Notes under the pieces: model-generated | Database searches by the model: none | Told to the model about the DNA's origin: nothing | What the model saw: the letters and a program-made list of their open reading frames with translations, nothing else | Translations under genes and position numbers: made by a program | Shown: piece after piece, positions 11,553 through 22,348 of the stretch | Layout: the number at the start of each line of letters is the position of its first letter | How positions within the stretch are numbered: position 1 is the stretch's first letter | Assembly (NCBI GenBank): GCA_963921825.1 | Contig: OY997589.1 | Coordinates: 84,552,523-84,616,522, forward strand | Direction of reading: 5' to 3' | Source: Erodium maritimum | Taxonomy: Eukaryota; Streptophyta; Magnoliopsida; Geraniales; Geraniaceae | DNA length: 64,000 nucleotides

Positions 11553-11858
11553 GAACAAATTACTTATTTAGAAATGGATATGTGGACATGTGGTGAGACT
11601 AGAGAGTTTAAGCTAAACACACTAAACAAGTAAAACTAGACCAGGAATTTTTATTTACAAATGTGAGAGATCTGAACTTTTCTCCCTTCTTTCATAACAT
11701 ATTTGTAGCTTTGATTTTCATGGCTCCAACGTCATGTTGGATGGGTTTCTCCTATTACATCTTCTAGAAACTGTTTCTGTTTCCTAAATTTAAGGTAGTT
11801 TCGGAGTTTCCTATGTACAAGGCAGCAAGTAACAACCTACAATGCGTGTGTTTCCCCC
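11553..11858 (-). other. ACR gene 3' UTR and downstream sequence
   Basis: This is the likely 3' UTR of the ACR gene, whose stop codon is at 11859-11861. An AATAAA signal on the minus strand lies at 11650-11655, about 205 bases after the stop, and would place the transcript end near 11.63 kb. The sequence from 11553 to about 11640 is flank between the transcript end and family X copy A. Confidence 0.45.
11650..11655 (-). terminator. Probable polyadenylation signal of the ACR gene
   Basis: AATAAA on the minus strand, about 205 bases downstream of the ACR stop codon. It is the only canonical hexamer I noticed in the first 250 bases. Plant genes often use variants, so the assignment is tentative. 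Confidence 0.4.
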
Positions 11859-14344
11859 TCAAGAATAAGTCCTAACCAATCCGAAATTAACAAAAGACCT
11901 TGACTTAAAGAGCCCGCCGAACAGGAACCTGGTCGGAGAATCTTGAGACACCGGCTTCACCTCCTCGACGATCCCTTTAACTTTTAGTATGGTCTGCCCA
12001 ATCAGTTGTCTTACCGACTCTATCGTCTTGAAGTCGACTGGGTACCCAGATGCATCCCTAACATAAAACGTATTTATAGCTTTTCCATCTTTCGTTGCTA
12101 CTTCCGCTCTGCTCATTGTGAGACTATTCTCCCGAAATATTCTCGTTACATCCGACAACAACCCAACCCTATCCGTTGTGCACAACTCTAGCTTCAATCC
12201 CTACACGCAAGATTTGAAAGACATTAGTTTATGCTTATGATCACGAGAGTCATAACAAGCTTGGATTCCTGTATAAATTGACAGGTAATAAAATGTGAAC
12301 CTTGTCAGCCGGGTGTGACGTTTTCTTTAAAGTAACATTGTGTTCTTGAATTATTTTGTTGTGAGTTCAATATCTCAACGCCACCCAAACATTTAACATA
12401 TTTTCGATATGAGACTTTAGCCAGTATATTGCAGTTTCTCACCTCAGATACTCGTCTTTGGATAGCTGCTTCGAGACATTGTACCACTCGTTGTCTCTCG
12501 GCATCTGATTTCACTGATGATCCATCCACGTGTTTGATGTAGTATTCCTTCAAAACCCAAACAAACCATGTTAACTAAAACAGAAAAAACCCGAAATCAA
12601 GTAGAATTCTCCACAACTACAAGATCAACCTTTACGTACCTGATAAGCCTCCGGGCCCTCAGCATCAACCTTGGCATGAAACACAACATACTCCATATCC
12701 GTCAAAGCGCACACCGTGTCAAACACAAGCTTCGGCCTATCCCTAGACCGGATGGTAACCACCGAATAGTCCTTATCATACCAATTCACAACGCTCACGT
12801 CCGGCCTCGGCCTCCCCTTCCGGTCCAAACCTACACCGTCCGGTCTCTCGTAGTCCCGGTCGGCCAACATCATCTGGTGGAGCCGCCTCTCCGCGTGAGC
12901 GACCCCCCGACCGACCACTGTCCTCGCCCCCCTAGACTTGTTGCTTCCCCTCATCACATTGCATAGGAGCTTCTTGATCTCACACAACCTCTCCGGTTCG
13001 AAAATGGCCGAGGTAGTCTCCTCGTCCGTCACGCGTACCACAGCCGCGGCCCGGCCGTTGTGCGTCCACACCTCGGCGCTCACTACATTGCACTTGTGGT
13101 GGGTGAGAACCGCGCTCAGCTCCGAGAGCAGGCCGGGCCGGTCCCAGCCTGTTAGCTCGATCGTTGTGTGGTCCATGTCCATGGACGGTTCGAACCCGAT
13201 TGACCCGGTGAAGCACGAATCCGGGCCAAGAGACTGAACAAGAACATAATCAATAACCTCACCATGAACATGAAAACAAAAATCATACACAAATCAAAAG
13301 AAAAAGACTCACCTTCTCAATGTAATCCAAAACCCCATCATCGACGATCTTGTTTCCCTCTTGATCCGTCACATTGAAAACTGGGTTTTGGGTAAAGAGA
13401 AGATCACACTAATCAATTTCAAACACAAATTCGCATACGATTAAAGCATTGATTAAAGTTCGATCCAACTAAAAGTTTGAACTGATAGATCAAGATTTCA
13501 CATCAAGCGTTGATTAAAGTTCAATCCAACTAAAAGTTTCAAACCGATAGATCAAGATTTCAAGATATTTATTAAGAAACGACAGGTTTTATATTGAAAA
13601 CCAGGATCTGGGTAAAAAGAGAGACCATACTAATCAATTTCAAAGACGATTTCACATGCCATATCAACCCAGCTAAAGATTTGAACTGATTGATAGAAAT
13701 TTCAAGATGTTTATCGAGAAATGACCCGTTTTATATTAAAAACTAGATTTTGGGTAAAAAGAAGATCACACTGATCAATTTTAGAGACGAATTCACATGC
13801 TATTAAGATGTTAATTAAAGTTCGATTCATCTAAAACTTCTAACCGATAGGTGAAGACAATAATATGTTTATATTGAAGCGACGGGTTTTATATCTTTTA
13901 GACGTCAGACTGTGACAAAACAACAAGGAGGGCAAAAGGGTCTTTTGTTGTTTACCATCCATCAACCAGCAGCCATCAGAGGAAATGTAAGCTTTGGTGA
14001 CAATAAGGTTAAGATCAGCAAAGACTTGCACAACATCAAGAAGGATTCCATGTCTGTTTGCACTGTCAACCTGGTAGTTCACGAAATCGAATAAGCACCC
14101 AGAAAAGTTCAGAGGAGGAAGATGACAAAAAGACGGATATACCCTTATCACAGTCGCATTCTTGGAGGCTTCATTGTCGATCACAACCCTGGGAAAAAGA
14201 AAGAGGAAGGTGGTGGTGTGTGAAGAGGGGCAGATTTGGAATCATGGGTTTGTTTTCGGAGAGATTGAGGAAGAAGAAGAAGAAGAAGAAGATGTACCTT
14301 GGTTGGTTCATTCTCCGGATGAGTTTCTCGTACTCATCGTCCAT
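11859..14344 (-). CDS. ACR5: ACT domain repeat protein (ACR family, ACR5/ACR4-like)
   Basis: Seven coding exons on the minus strand give 438 residues: 14298-14344, 14143-14188, 13956-14070, 13313-13380, 12640-13233, 12443-12547 and 11859-12200. Every intron has GT-AG ends and the phases join cleanly. The start [12 protein letters not shown] is the conserved ACR N-terminus. Four ACT domains lie at about residues 27-100, 114-190, 249-320 and 327-395, each with the DRxGLL- or NRHGILL-type turn. The C-terminus [22 protein letters not shown] is typical of ACR proteins and, from memory, is nearest Arabidopsis ACR5. ACT domains bind small ligands, often amino acids; plant ACR proteins are thought to sense amino acids and have no enzyme domain. 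The large fifth exon is GC-rich at third positions compared with the AT-rich introns. No frameshift or internal stop was seen, so the gene looks functional. Confidence 0.93.
13374..13890. repeat. Three diverged tandem repeats in ACR intron 3
   Basis: Units begin near 13374, 13594 and 13736 with a T(T/A)(G/A)AAAAC-(n)-GGTAAA-A-GAGA/GAAGA-CCA/TCACAC motif and continue with CTAATCAATTT...AACTAAAAGTTT...CGATAGATCAAGA. The first unit starts at the intron's acceptor end, seven bases inside exon 4. Units are 140-220 bp and clearly diverged, so the expansion is old. It lengthens intron 3 to 575 bp. No function is evident. Confidence 0.7.
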
Positions 14345-15240
14345 GTCGTTCGAAAACCTCAAGCTGTAATCTGAAACAAGGAACAGAACATTCGAATCAT
14401 GTAAAGAACCAACATGACCAATCCGACAAAGGAAAGTGCCATTAAAGCACAACAATATAGGAAAGAAAAGGAGCTAGGAGTGACCCAATAGAGACCAAAA
14501 CATAGGGAGAATCGATTTGGGGTCGATTCATAGTGGGAGTAAAATATGACGGGTCAATTCAGAACAGAATCGTTAAGCGTCACGAGGAAAGAGACTAGAA
14601 GAAAATGAGTCTATTCCCGAATGTACAGGTCTGACAATTTATCGACCCAAGAAGAGAGAATCGTGAATATCGACTTGGAAAACCGACTCCACTGCAAATG
14701 CTCTAAACTATGAATGCCTCATAGAGACCAAAACATAGGTAGCATCGATTTGGAGTCGATTCATAGTGGGAGTAATATATGACGGGTCGATTCAGAACAG
14801 AATCGTTAAGCTTCACGAGAAAAAGAGACTAAAAGAAAATGAGTCTATTCCTGAATGTACGTGTCTGACAATTTATCGACCTAAGAAGAGAGAATCGTGA
14901 ATCGACCTGAAAAACCGTCTCCACTGCAGTTGCTCTAAACCATGAATGCCTATTAGAGACCAAAACATAGGAACCCTAAACCACCAATCCATTGAAGCAC
15001 AAGAGCAGAACTATACACTGACCCATAAAGTCGAGACCTTTGAAGCAAAATCACAAACCCAGAAACGAAAACTTAAGAGAAACCAAAGACAATGACCTCC
15101 ATAACCGTACGGACACAAAAAGTGATGAGCTTGAACCCAGAAATAGGAATAGAAGAACAGAGCAAGAGAAACACATACCCATTGCAGAGCTTGAGGATGG
15201 GTGATGTTTTATGCAGCAAAGCTTGTGTCTTTCTTCCTGA
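14345..15240 (-). other. ACR 5' UTR with an 815-bp leader intron
   Basis: Going down the minus strand from the TATA box, a leader exon (about 15240-15179) ends at a CAATGG|GTATGT donor. An acceptor TTACAG sits 20 bases before the ACR start codon, with the exon resuming at 14363. The intron is 14364-15178. After splicing, an upstream ATG at the end of the leader exon reads ATG GCT TGA, a two-residue upstream frame ending before the main start. Leader introns occur in plant ACR genes and often raise expression. Exon edges are inferred from splice motifs only. Two copies of a MITE-bearing tandem duplication lie in the intron. Confidence 0.6.
14490..14971. repeat. Tandem duplication (232-233 bp) carrying a Harbinger-type MITE in the ACR leader intron
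   Basis: Unit 1 is 14490-14722 and unit 2 is 14723-14954; the first 17 bases of a third (AGAGACCAAAACATAGG) follow at 14955-14971. Each unit contains a ~205-bp MITE-like block whose right end reads CTCCACTGCA(A/G)(A/T)TGCTCTA, a Harbinger-style terminal repeat, with a weaker inverted partner AGCATCGATTTGGAGTCGATT on the left (clearest in unit 2). The duplicated unit includes intron DNA next to the MITE, so the MITE inserted first and the whole segment was then duplicated. The units agree at roughly nine in ten positions. Confidence 0.85.
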
Positions 15241-15265
15241 GAATCTTGTGTTGTGTGAATATATG

Positions 15266-15273
15266 TATATATA
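15266..15273 (-). promoter_or_regulatory. TATA box of the ACR gene
   Basis: TATATATA on the minus strand, in the context CTCCTATATATACATATATTC. It lies about 30 bases upstream of a CACAACAC-type region near 15240 where transcription would be expected to start, and about 90 bases upstream of the leader-intron donor. Spacing and context fit a plant TATA promoter. Confidence 0.6.
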
Positions 15274-15289
15274 GGAGAAGAGACCAAAT

Positions 15290-15690
15290 TATTTTGTTTA
15301 TATATATAAATAAAAGCCCAAAGGAACCACCTTGATGATGGGTTTGGTGATATCTCCTTTCACTGTCTCTCTATTACAATTCACTGCAAAGGTAAGATCT
15401 TTATTTCTTATATATTATTTAATTTAATTCGTTACTATTATCTTACTTGTTATTAATGGCTACTTACCAAATTTGATTTATTATATCCTAAAGTTACTCA
15501 CGTCTCACGAAGTAAAATAAATAAGAGAAACAATATCACCCGACAGGGCCCACACGATGCTCCAAAACCTGCAATTTCAATAACAGACTATTACTATTTT
15601 GTGGTTCTTTCTTTCGGTCTCAATGTAAAGTATTATTAGTAGTTACTTTGCATTAAAATTAATATCAAGAATCGACTGAACAATTTTTTT
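15290..15690. other. Upstream region of the ACR gene
   Basis: AT-rich sequence between the ACR promoter and the LINE-derived block at 15.7 kb. It probably holds ACR upstream control elements, but I could not assign any specific site. Confidence 0.35.
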
Positions 15691-15699
15691 TTTCGTATA

Positions 15700-16980
15700 T
15701 CGAGCCTCCCTCTCTAGTCCTAACCGTTATCATTATGGAAATCCCACATGTACCTACCGTCGCTCTCCCGTGTGTCGTGTCGCCACATGGTGCTCCTACC
15801 GCTGACACGATCAGTCCCGCCGTCCCCGTGTTCACAAGTCCCATCCAGTCTCCACCCTCACAGACCTCGCCGGGTGAGGGGGATAAGACCCGAAGGAGGA
15901 GGAGATTGAAGCCCCTACACCAGTCTGCTTCCCCAACCGTTGTCCTTGTGCAACCGATCCCCTCTAACGGAATCTCGATGACTTTGGTCCTGTTCTCCAT
16001 GGGCTCTTAGTCTCCCATGCCGACGACTCCAAAACCGCGAAGGGGAAGACCTTCTAGGCGCGTTTCTTCCTCTCCAAGCAATCATCATCCACCGCTGCTA
16101 GCGCCGCCCATGGCTCTTCCCTCACCTACGCCTCCCCAAGAACCAATTGGGGCCCTGACTCCTAGGGTTCCGGATCCTACTGGGCCACCATCTGCCGGTG
16201 GTGGTCTGCCTCTTAGGGCGGCCACTCCGTGTCCTCCTACTACGTCCCCTCTTGTCGAAGGGGATCTATCTCCTAGGGTTGCGGTCTCGCTTTTGGCTGC
16301 TGCATCACCACCGTCTCTGGTTCGTGATCCGGCTAAAGGGAAGGATCCGATGGAGGAGCTTCCGAGGACTATGACGGAAGCAATAGGGCTGGGACAGTGT
16401 CTTCCTAATAGGGATAGGACCCCGCTCATACCTGCCTGCCTGACGACACCGCCTGGCATGTGTCGGGGCGGATCAGGAGTCCTATATTTGGATGAGTCCC
16501 CGTCACTCCCGCAGGCGGGGGACACTGATATCCGGACTTCTCTTGCTGCTCTCCAGGACGGACTGTCCTCGTGCTCGATCGAGGATGAAGACGAGGTTGA
16601 GGTCCTGGTACCCTTCTCTCCAGCCATCTCCACGGCCATTACTAGGCAGCAGTGGGGCATGGTAGGAAAGCTTTGGTCGCCGGCACCGCTTCGGAAGGAG
16701 ACTCTAATTAGGGTCATCACCACGGCGTGGGGACAGGCGGCGGCGTGTTTGGTCTTCAAGGGGCTGGGCTCGGCAGATGCTCGGGCGTGGGTTCGGGACC
16801 ATGAATACTGGTGTTTTGATGGTCGGGCACTGTTGTTAGGGGATTTGGATCTTTGTGCTCGGGATTTGCCGGAGTTGGATCGTGTGCAACTGTAAGCACA
16901 CATCCGAAGCCTGCCACCCCTACTTTGTACGAAGAGAACGAGAATGACGATCGGAGATACTCTGGAGAGCACATCCATTT
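15700..16980 (+). pseudogene. LINE ORF1 fragment, DUF4283 type
   Basis: An open frame at 16017-16895 (292 residues) has a long Pro/Ser-rich N-terminal half and then, from about residue 210, QQWGMVGKLWSPAPLRKETLIRVI, which matches the start of the DUF4283 domain of plant LINE and related ORF1 proteins. The frame ends before the zinc knuckle, and no reverse transcriptase follows, so the copy is cut short at its 3' side. An upstream frame at 15735-16010 is also Pro-rich and may be the true N-terminus in a shifted frame. ORF1 proteins bind the LINE RNA. The long antisense frame 16085-16978 is a shadow. The insertion lies about 430 bp upstream of the ACR promoter. No target duplication was found. 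Confidence 0.65.
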
Positions 16981-18170
16981 TAAAATACTACGATTATATA
17001 CTCTACTTTAAATTTCGATACCATACTTAGTTATGTACAAAGAAAAATGAATATTCATAGGTTGAATCCTTTATATTATCGGTTCTCTAAATCTAGTTTA
17101 TATATTTAGTATTTTAAATTAATGTATACTTCATGTTTGGTGGTTTGGTAGAGGTGATATGACAAGAACATGAACATGAGCCGCCGTCAAAGTTTCGGAG
17201 CTACATAGATTGTCTTTGATCATGTTCCGTAAATAGTGGATACTATGTGGGCCACACGGTCAATGTTGGTGCGGTCACACAACCGCGTGTCTTACGGTGC
17301 GTGCCGGTCCCATAGGACCCCTTCTCGTTCTAGCTTTCCCCTTAATTTAGGGCACTTTCTCTCCGTTTGTCCCTTCAACTTCAACCAAGGGACTTGTGAC
17401 TTCCCACTCAAGGGCACTCCCAAATTTCAGCTCTTACTCCACCTTCACTTGTCTCTTAACAAAAATTTACAATTATTTAACACATTTGATAAGGTAAGTA
17501 CATGCATTCCAAATTAAAATAAGTACCCGAATCAGTTTCCAGCATGTGCAATTGTTATTTTTGAAGTTTTAAATTCGAATGAACATATTTTGACTGGTTC
17601 ATCCCAATAAGTTGTTTTTTTTATAGCAAAAATGACATGTTTTATTAATAATTTAACATTAACATAGAGAAGAATAGCGGGAGAGGTGATCATTCAGACT
17701 TACTCATACACTTAATCATCTAATCATAACCGAGGTATAGTCGGTTATGTCAAAACAGCTAAACACCAATGTAAAAATAGAACTTGTAAAAAAACAATAA
17801 ACCCAATCTCGGCTCAATTTAATACAAACTATACTATATAGTACAAACTAAAGTCCCGAGTAGTTAATGAATGAAGCAAAATAGTTGGTCTCTATTTAAA
17901 AAAATCATTAATGACATGAAGTGTAAATATGTAAAACTTTTTTTAAAAAGAATCGCAGCTCTAAACCCTAAAGAGGAGACGAGCACCTCTATGAGGACGG
18001 AGAAGTTGTGATAGGCTCTACCCGAGTTCGAAATGGACGATTAGAGTCGTAGAACTTTGAAAATTAGGAAAGAAACAAGAATGTTTAGGTATTTCATTAT
18101 ATACCAAAAAAGATATTCATATGTTTTGGTGATTTGAGCTAAAGATTGGGTTGAGTGTGAAGTATTATAT
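16981..18170. other. AT-rich intergenic DNA with a possible LINE tail
   Basis: No gene is recognised. On the minus strand, 17660-17614 reads TTATTAATAAAACATG...TTTGCTATAAAAAAA, which resembles the 3' tail of a plant LINE, so a short minus-strand LINE fragment may start there. An open frame at 17236-17517 has no known motif. Confidence 0.35.
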
Positions 18171-18300
18171 TTAGAGCATCCACAATGGTCTAGATATGTT
18201 TGGACTAAATAGGTCTAAATTATTCATTTTCCCCCTTTCTATTTCCCCAAAACTAGGTTTATTAGCCCTTACACTTTAGTGGCAATAGACATATTAGGTC
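18171..18300. repeat. Single Harbinger-type terminal repeat
   Basis: TTAGAGCATCCACAATGG at 18171-18188 matches the common plant PIF/Harbinger MITE terminus with a TTA target. No inverted partner was found within the next few hundred bases, so this is a half element or a MITE that lost one end. Confidence 0.45.
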
Positions 18301-19190
18301 TATTGTTTGGTAAGACGATAAAATTAGCCAAAAACATGTGTAGAACGTTAAAAAAAGCCTTTTTAATTAAAACAAAACAACAATGTGTAGGCTACACCCT
18401 TTCCATCATTATTGAACCGGACGTCTCTATGCATAATATCAAGTTAGCTACATCAGACCCCGCGTCTCTATGTATCATATCAAGTTAGTTATTTACATGG
18501 GGTACCGTAAAACCATGAGCCAAATTCATCTCACTCGATATTGAACGTATCCATCATTGATCAGATTACAAAATAAAAAAAAAGGGACGAACATATGATA
18601 AGAAGCGTAACATTTATATATAACGAAACCATATAGGAATATTAAAAAACGACTTAAGATGAACGAGAATAATAAAAACTGAAACTAACATGAGGCTTAG
18701 GTCCTCAAACAAGTTGTACAAATCGAGCAACCTCATTTACCGAGATGGAGGATATACCCATCTTATAGAGCTTTCCTCTGTCCTGGAGTCCTCACTATTC
18801 AGCATGAGTCGTGCAGCTTCGGACTTCCGTCCCAAAGTAGCGATCTTATTCTCTAGAGATGCTATCAAACCCAAGGCTTCCGCTTAATAGGAGGACGTTG
18901 TCTAAGTTGATCGCGAGTGTATTCTACTCCTGCAGCCAGTCTTCGAACGAATTCGTTGGGTGGTTGAGTAAGTGCTCCATATCTCTTTTCCTCACTAATC
19001 ATACCCTTTATCGTCTTTCTTACAACCACCTCCTTTCTGGTCCGACCGTGGTCGAGGTTGTTCATTTTCACGGAATCAATTGATAATGCCTCCATCTGGA
19101 CAACTTGTTCTACTTCCTACTCCACATAACTGAGCCCCTCTCCATATCTTCCTTGCTCTTTGTATATATTGTACATAACTAGCTTTGATG
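18301..19190 (-). other. Unidentified coding-like remnant on the minus strand (18680-19095)
   Basis: A minus-strand frame at 18865-19095 (76 residues) is polar and charged, with GMISEEKRYGALTQPPNEF. A second frame continues the polar character leftward over about 18885-18690, with SLENKIATLGRKSEAARL, a likely helix. One frame change separates them. I do not recognise the family. It may be a decayed transposon accessory protein or a host gene fragment. The rest of the interval shows nothing. Confidence 0.3.
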
Positions 19191-19200
19191 ATTAGATAAA

Positions 19201-19606
19201 AGTTAAATTACAAATACCTACCCCAAACTTGTAGCGTTTAACTAATTCCTTCCCTAAAGTTTTTTTAACTAATACCTACTCAGATGTTTAGTTATATAAC
19301 AAATAACTCAAGCCGTCAGCTAAAATGATGAAAACACCCTCAACTACACTTCAATAATTATTTTAAAAAAATATTTAAAAAATCACTTTTGTTATATAGA
19401 TATATTTACTTATTAAATCACTTCAACTTTATTTAAAAAAATAACTTCAGTTTTATTTTTTAAAAATCACTGAGGGCATTTTCTTCATTTTAGCTGACAA
19501 CTTGGGCTATTTGTTATATAACTAAACATCTGAGTAGTTAAAAAAAACTTGATGGTAGGTATCAGTTAAATGCTACAAGTTTGAGGTAGGTATTTGTAAT
19601 TTACCC
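19201..19606. mobile_element. MITE of Mutator type (406 bp)
   Basis: Long inverted repeats with ends AGTTAAATTACAAATACCTACC and GGGTAAATTACAAATACCTACC (other strand) run inward about 130-140 bp on each side around an A/T-rich core. A perfect 9-bp direct repeat TTAGATAAA lies at 19192-19200 and 19607-19615. The 9-bp target and long inverted arms fit a Mutator-type MITE. The arms have diverged, so the insertion is older than the one at 10.9 kb. There is no ORF. Confidence 0.88.
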
Positions 19607-19615
19607 TTAGATAAA

Positions 19616-21280
19616 TATATTGAGCATGAGAAATTTTAAGGGAGAACAATGAAAGAAATGTTGGAGTGATTTTGTTTTAAAGTTCGATGACTGTTTATAG
19701 CGAAAACTTGAGTAAAATCCGGATTTTTATTTATTACATTTACTATAATTCAGCAGATTCGTTGGTCAGGTGGCCGAATCTCTTTATTTGGGTAGGTTCA
19801 TCACGCAGAATCGGAACACGTGACAGAATCTCCCTACCTAGTCCAAGTCATCTCTGCAAATTTGGGTCTAATGTTGTTCTTGTCAGCGCCGATAGTTTCG
19901 TAGACGGGCTAAAGCAGACACTCAAATCGACACAATGATAGTCCGAGTTATGCGCTTCAGACCTTATGGTTGAGTTCTTTAAACGCTTTCTACACATTTT
20001 TTTGGGGCCGAATCAATCCCTGTATGAGTGCTCTTAAGATTTTTAGTTTAGGGTTTCGATTTTATGATTAAGAGTTTGAGTACATCTGGAAGTTTTATCT
20101 TTAGAAATCATACAAAACTTAATGTAATTGATATAAAAGAATAAGTATGTAATAAAATTTTGACACAATTTAATCATAATTATCAAATAATTTTTCTATT
20201 CATACAACTGCACCATAATTAGATGACGTTCTTTTTTCTTCCAATAACAATGAAAATAATCATTCTCTTACACACTTACACCCATATCTCCAAGAAAATT
20301 GTGGGTGAAGCCTCCATTGATACTAGGAACAAAAGCTTGAGTGTGTAAATAGTGTACTCCACCATGGCCATACCAGAGATCTTTTCAGGTTTGTATGGTG
20401 ATGGGTCTCTATGTGACTGTACGTCACTTCAACCACTCGATCTTTCCAATCAAAAACCTCATATCCAAGGACCTGCCATGGCTGGTCATGACTTGGTCTT
20501 TTACTAACTCTCTTTAAGCTATCATTATTTTATTTACGTACTTTGTTTTGGTAACCGGTATGTGTAAATGGATGTAAAGTCTTGGAATTGCCGATTGGTC
20601 TATTTGGGATGAGCAAGATTCTAAACCTATGTAGTTTGTTTCTCCCAAAACTTTCATGGGCCTTACCGTGATGTCATAACGTCTTTAGTCACTCACATGT
20701 GAAATATGTGAATAAAAATATGAACTTGATAATGAGTTTGAATCTTTGCGTACCTATATCAATTTGTTTCACGTTAAAGTTCTTCGTTTTTGTGTCGAAT
20801 TTAACACTCGATGTGGCACGAGGGAAGTGTCGGCATCTCACATTATATATATGTGAACCAAAAGACAAGTTCAATACAAAGTTTAAACTTTTCTTTAAAC
20901 AATTCAAAGATATTTTATTAGAGATAGAACATATCATACAAGTGGGAAGAAAAATCAGACTTAAGTGTAGGTATACCGGCCTCGCTGACCAAAAGAAATA
21001 CCGATTTTGGCATCTCGATTTTGAATAAAAATTTGCCCTATGTTGGTACGTAGAAAGTGTAAGATCGAGGGTAACCATCAACAACTTGACCTGTATTGCT
21101 TTAGGACGCTTGTTTGTGAGTTGACCTTAAAAAGGAGACCTGACATGTTCTGAAGAGTATGCTACGCACGTAGGGAACTCGGTGGCTAGGTGGTGGAGGA
21201 GTGTGGTTGACCAAAGTTAGACGTGATGGGGGCGGGACGCGCCTCCTACCAACTGTCTCGTATCCCTAATGATCTCTCAT
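19616..21280. other. Intergenic DNA, no recognisable gene
   Basis: Open frames on both strands around 20690-21084 overlap each other and lack motifs. I found no transposon termini or tandem repeats here. Confidence 0.4.
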
Positions 21281-22348
21281 AGATCATGCTACGACTGTTT
21301 GACAACTCTTGTTTGTTCCTCCTGAACCTCTTCAACAACAGTAGGGGTAGGCTCCATCATGTCCCGTTTCTTATTGGTAGCAACTATGAATTCGCTGCTC
21401 TTTCCCGATCGCGATTAGGTCCGATAAATCCTTTTCTTTCCCTTATTGTATCCTGGGTCACTTACCGGGGATCCAAAGAAGAAAAGGACCTCATCCAAGC
21501 ATTTATCTGGGGTCACATAGGCCTCTGACATTGGGCCCATACATGGATGACTATGGTTAGTCAGGATGTTCGACGCTATTGTTGGCGGGCCTACCTTAGC
21601 CAAACCCTCCTTTACTCTTGTTTCCAACTTGTTAGGGCTCGTATGTTTCCAGTTCCGAAGAGGTTCTAGGGCCTTAGTCGGGATGTCTTGTTTTATCTAG
21701 AGGCTGGTGGTCTCACCTTGTCCAAAGCCTAGAGGGTATCTCGAGCTTGTTGGCATGGGAACAGTGTTCGAGACTTATAGCAATACGGGCGATGGAGTCC
21801 CTCACTCCATACAGAAATATCCTCCAAAAGGTTTCACGGGCTCAAAATAGAACTACAGTTCGAAACGGGCTGACGGTAACAGTGTGGCAGGGGTGGACGT
21901 CAGGCAGTCATGAGCAGCGTGGCTAATGCACCCCCCCCCCCACACACACACACACGCAAAAATAGAAGAGAGTAAGTCTCTTAAACTGTAAACACACCCA
22001 GAAAGGTTGTGAGTATCCTTAAAATTTGAGGACGATAGACTATTAGAACGACCGGGCTAGATGCATCCATAAGCGCCCTCGGAGACCCTTCCTTCACCAG
22101 AGGCCCCACTGGTCAAAAGCTACCTTGATATAGAGTTCATGTCCCTTCCGTTATGATGTATGTTAGGATGCTAGAGGTGTGCGTTCAGAGTCGAATCTAG
22201 TCAAGCTGGATGGCTCATGGTACCACCATCAGTGGTATGTCTATTACGATGAGGGAGCCTGTTTAAAGCACCAAGGCTCACCCCTTTGGACCTTGTATTT
22301 GGCTTCTTAGGAGGCGAAGTGAAACCCATCGATCCTCTATATGAGGTC
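21281..22348. other. Degraded repeat DNA beside an LTR-like segment
   Basis: The sequence is GC-richer than its left flank and coding-like in places, but no frame is long or recognisable. A C-run plus CA microsatellite lies at about 21929-21957. The segment 22059-22348 is the first of three copies of a ~280-bp block, repeated at 22812-23076 and 23303-23590. Confidence 0.4.
21929..21957. repeat. Poly-C / (CA)n microsatellite
   Basis: A run of about ten C is followed by about eight CA dinucleotides. It is a simple sequence tract. Confidence 0.9.

Noticed and set aside
12568-13237. Plus-strand frames over the ACR gene
   Set aside because: They are antisense to the ACR exon 5, which has clear ACT domains and matching splice sites.
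16085-16978. A 297-residue minus-strand frame
   Set aside because: It lies antisense to the Pro-rich LINE ORF1 frame; GC-rich third positions create the shadow frame.
17960-18060. A possible tRNA gene, suggested by an AGTTCGAAAT-like motif
   Set aside because: No A box, anticodon arm or acceptor stem could be paired around it.
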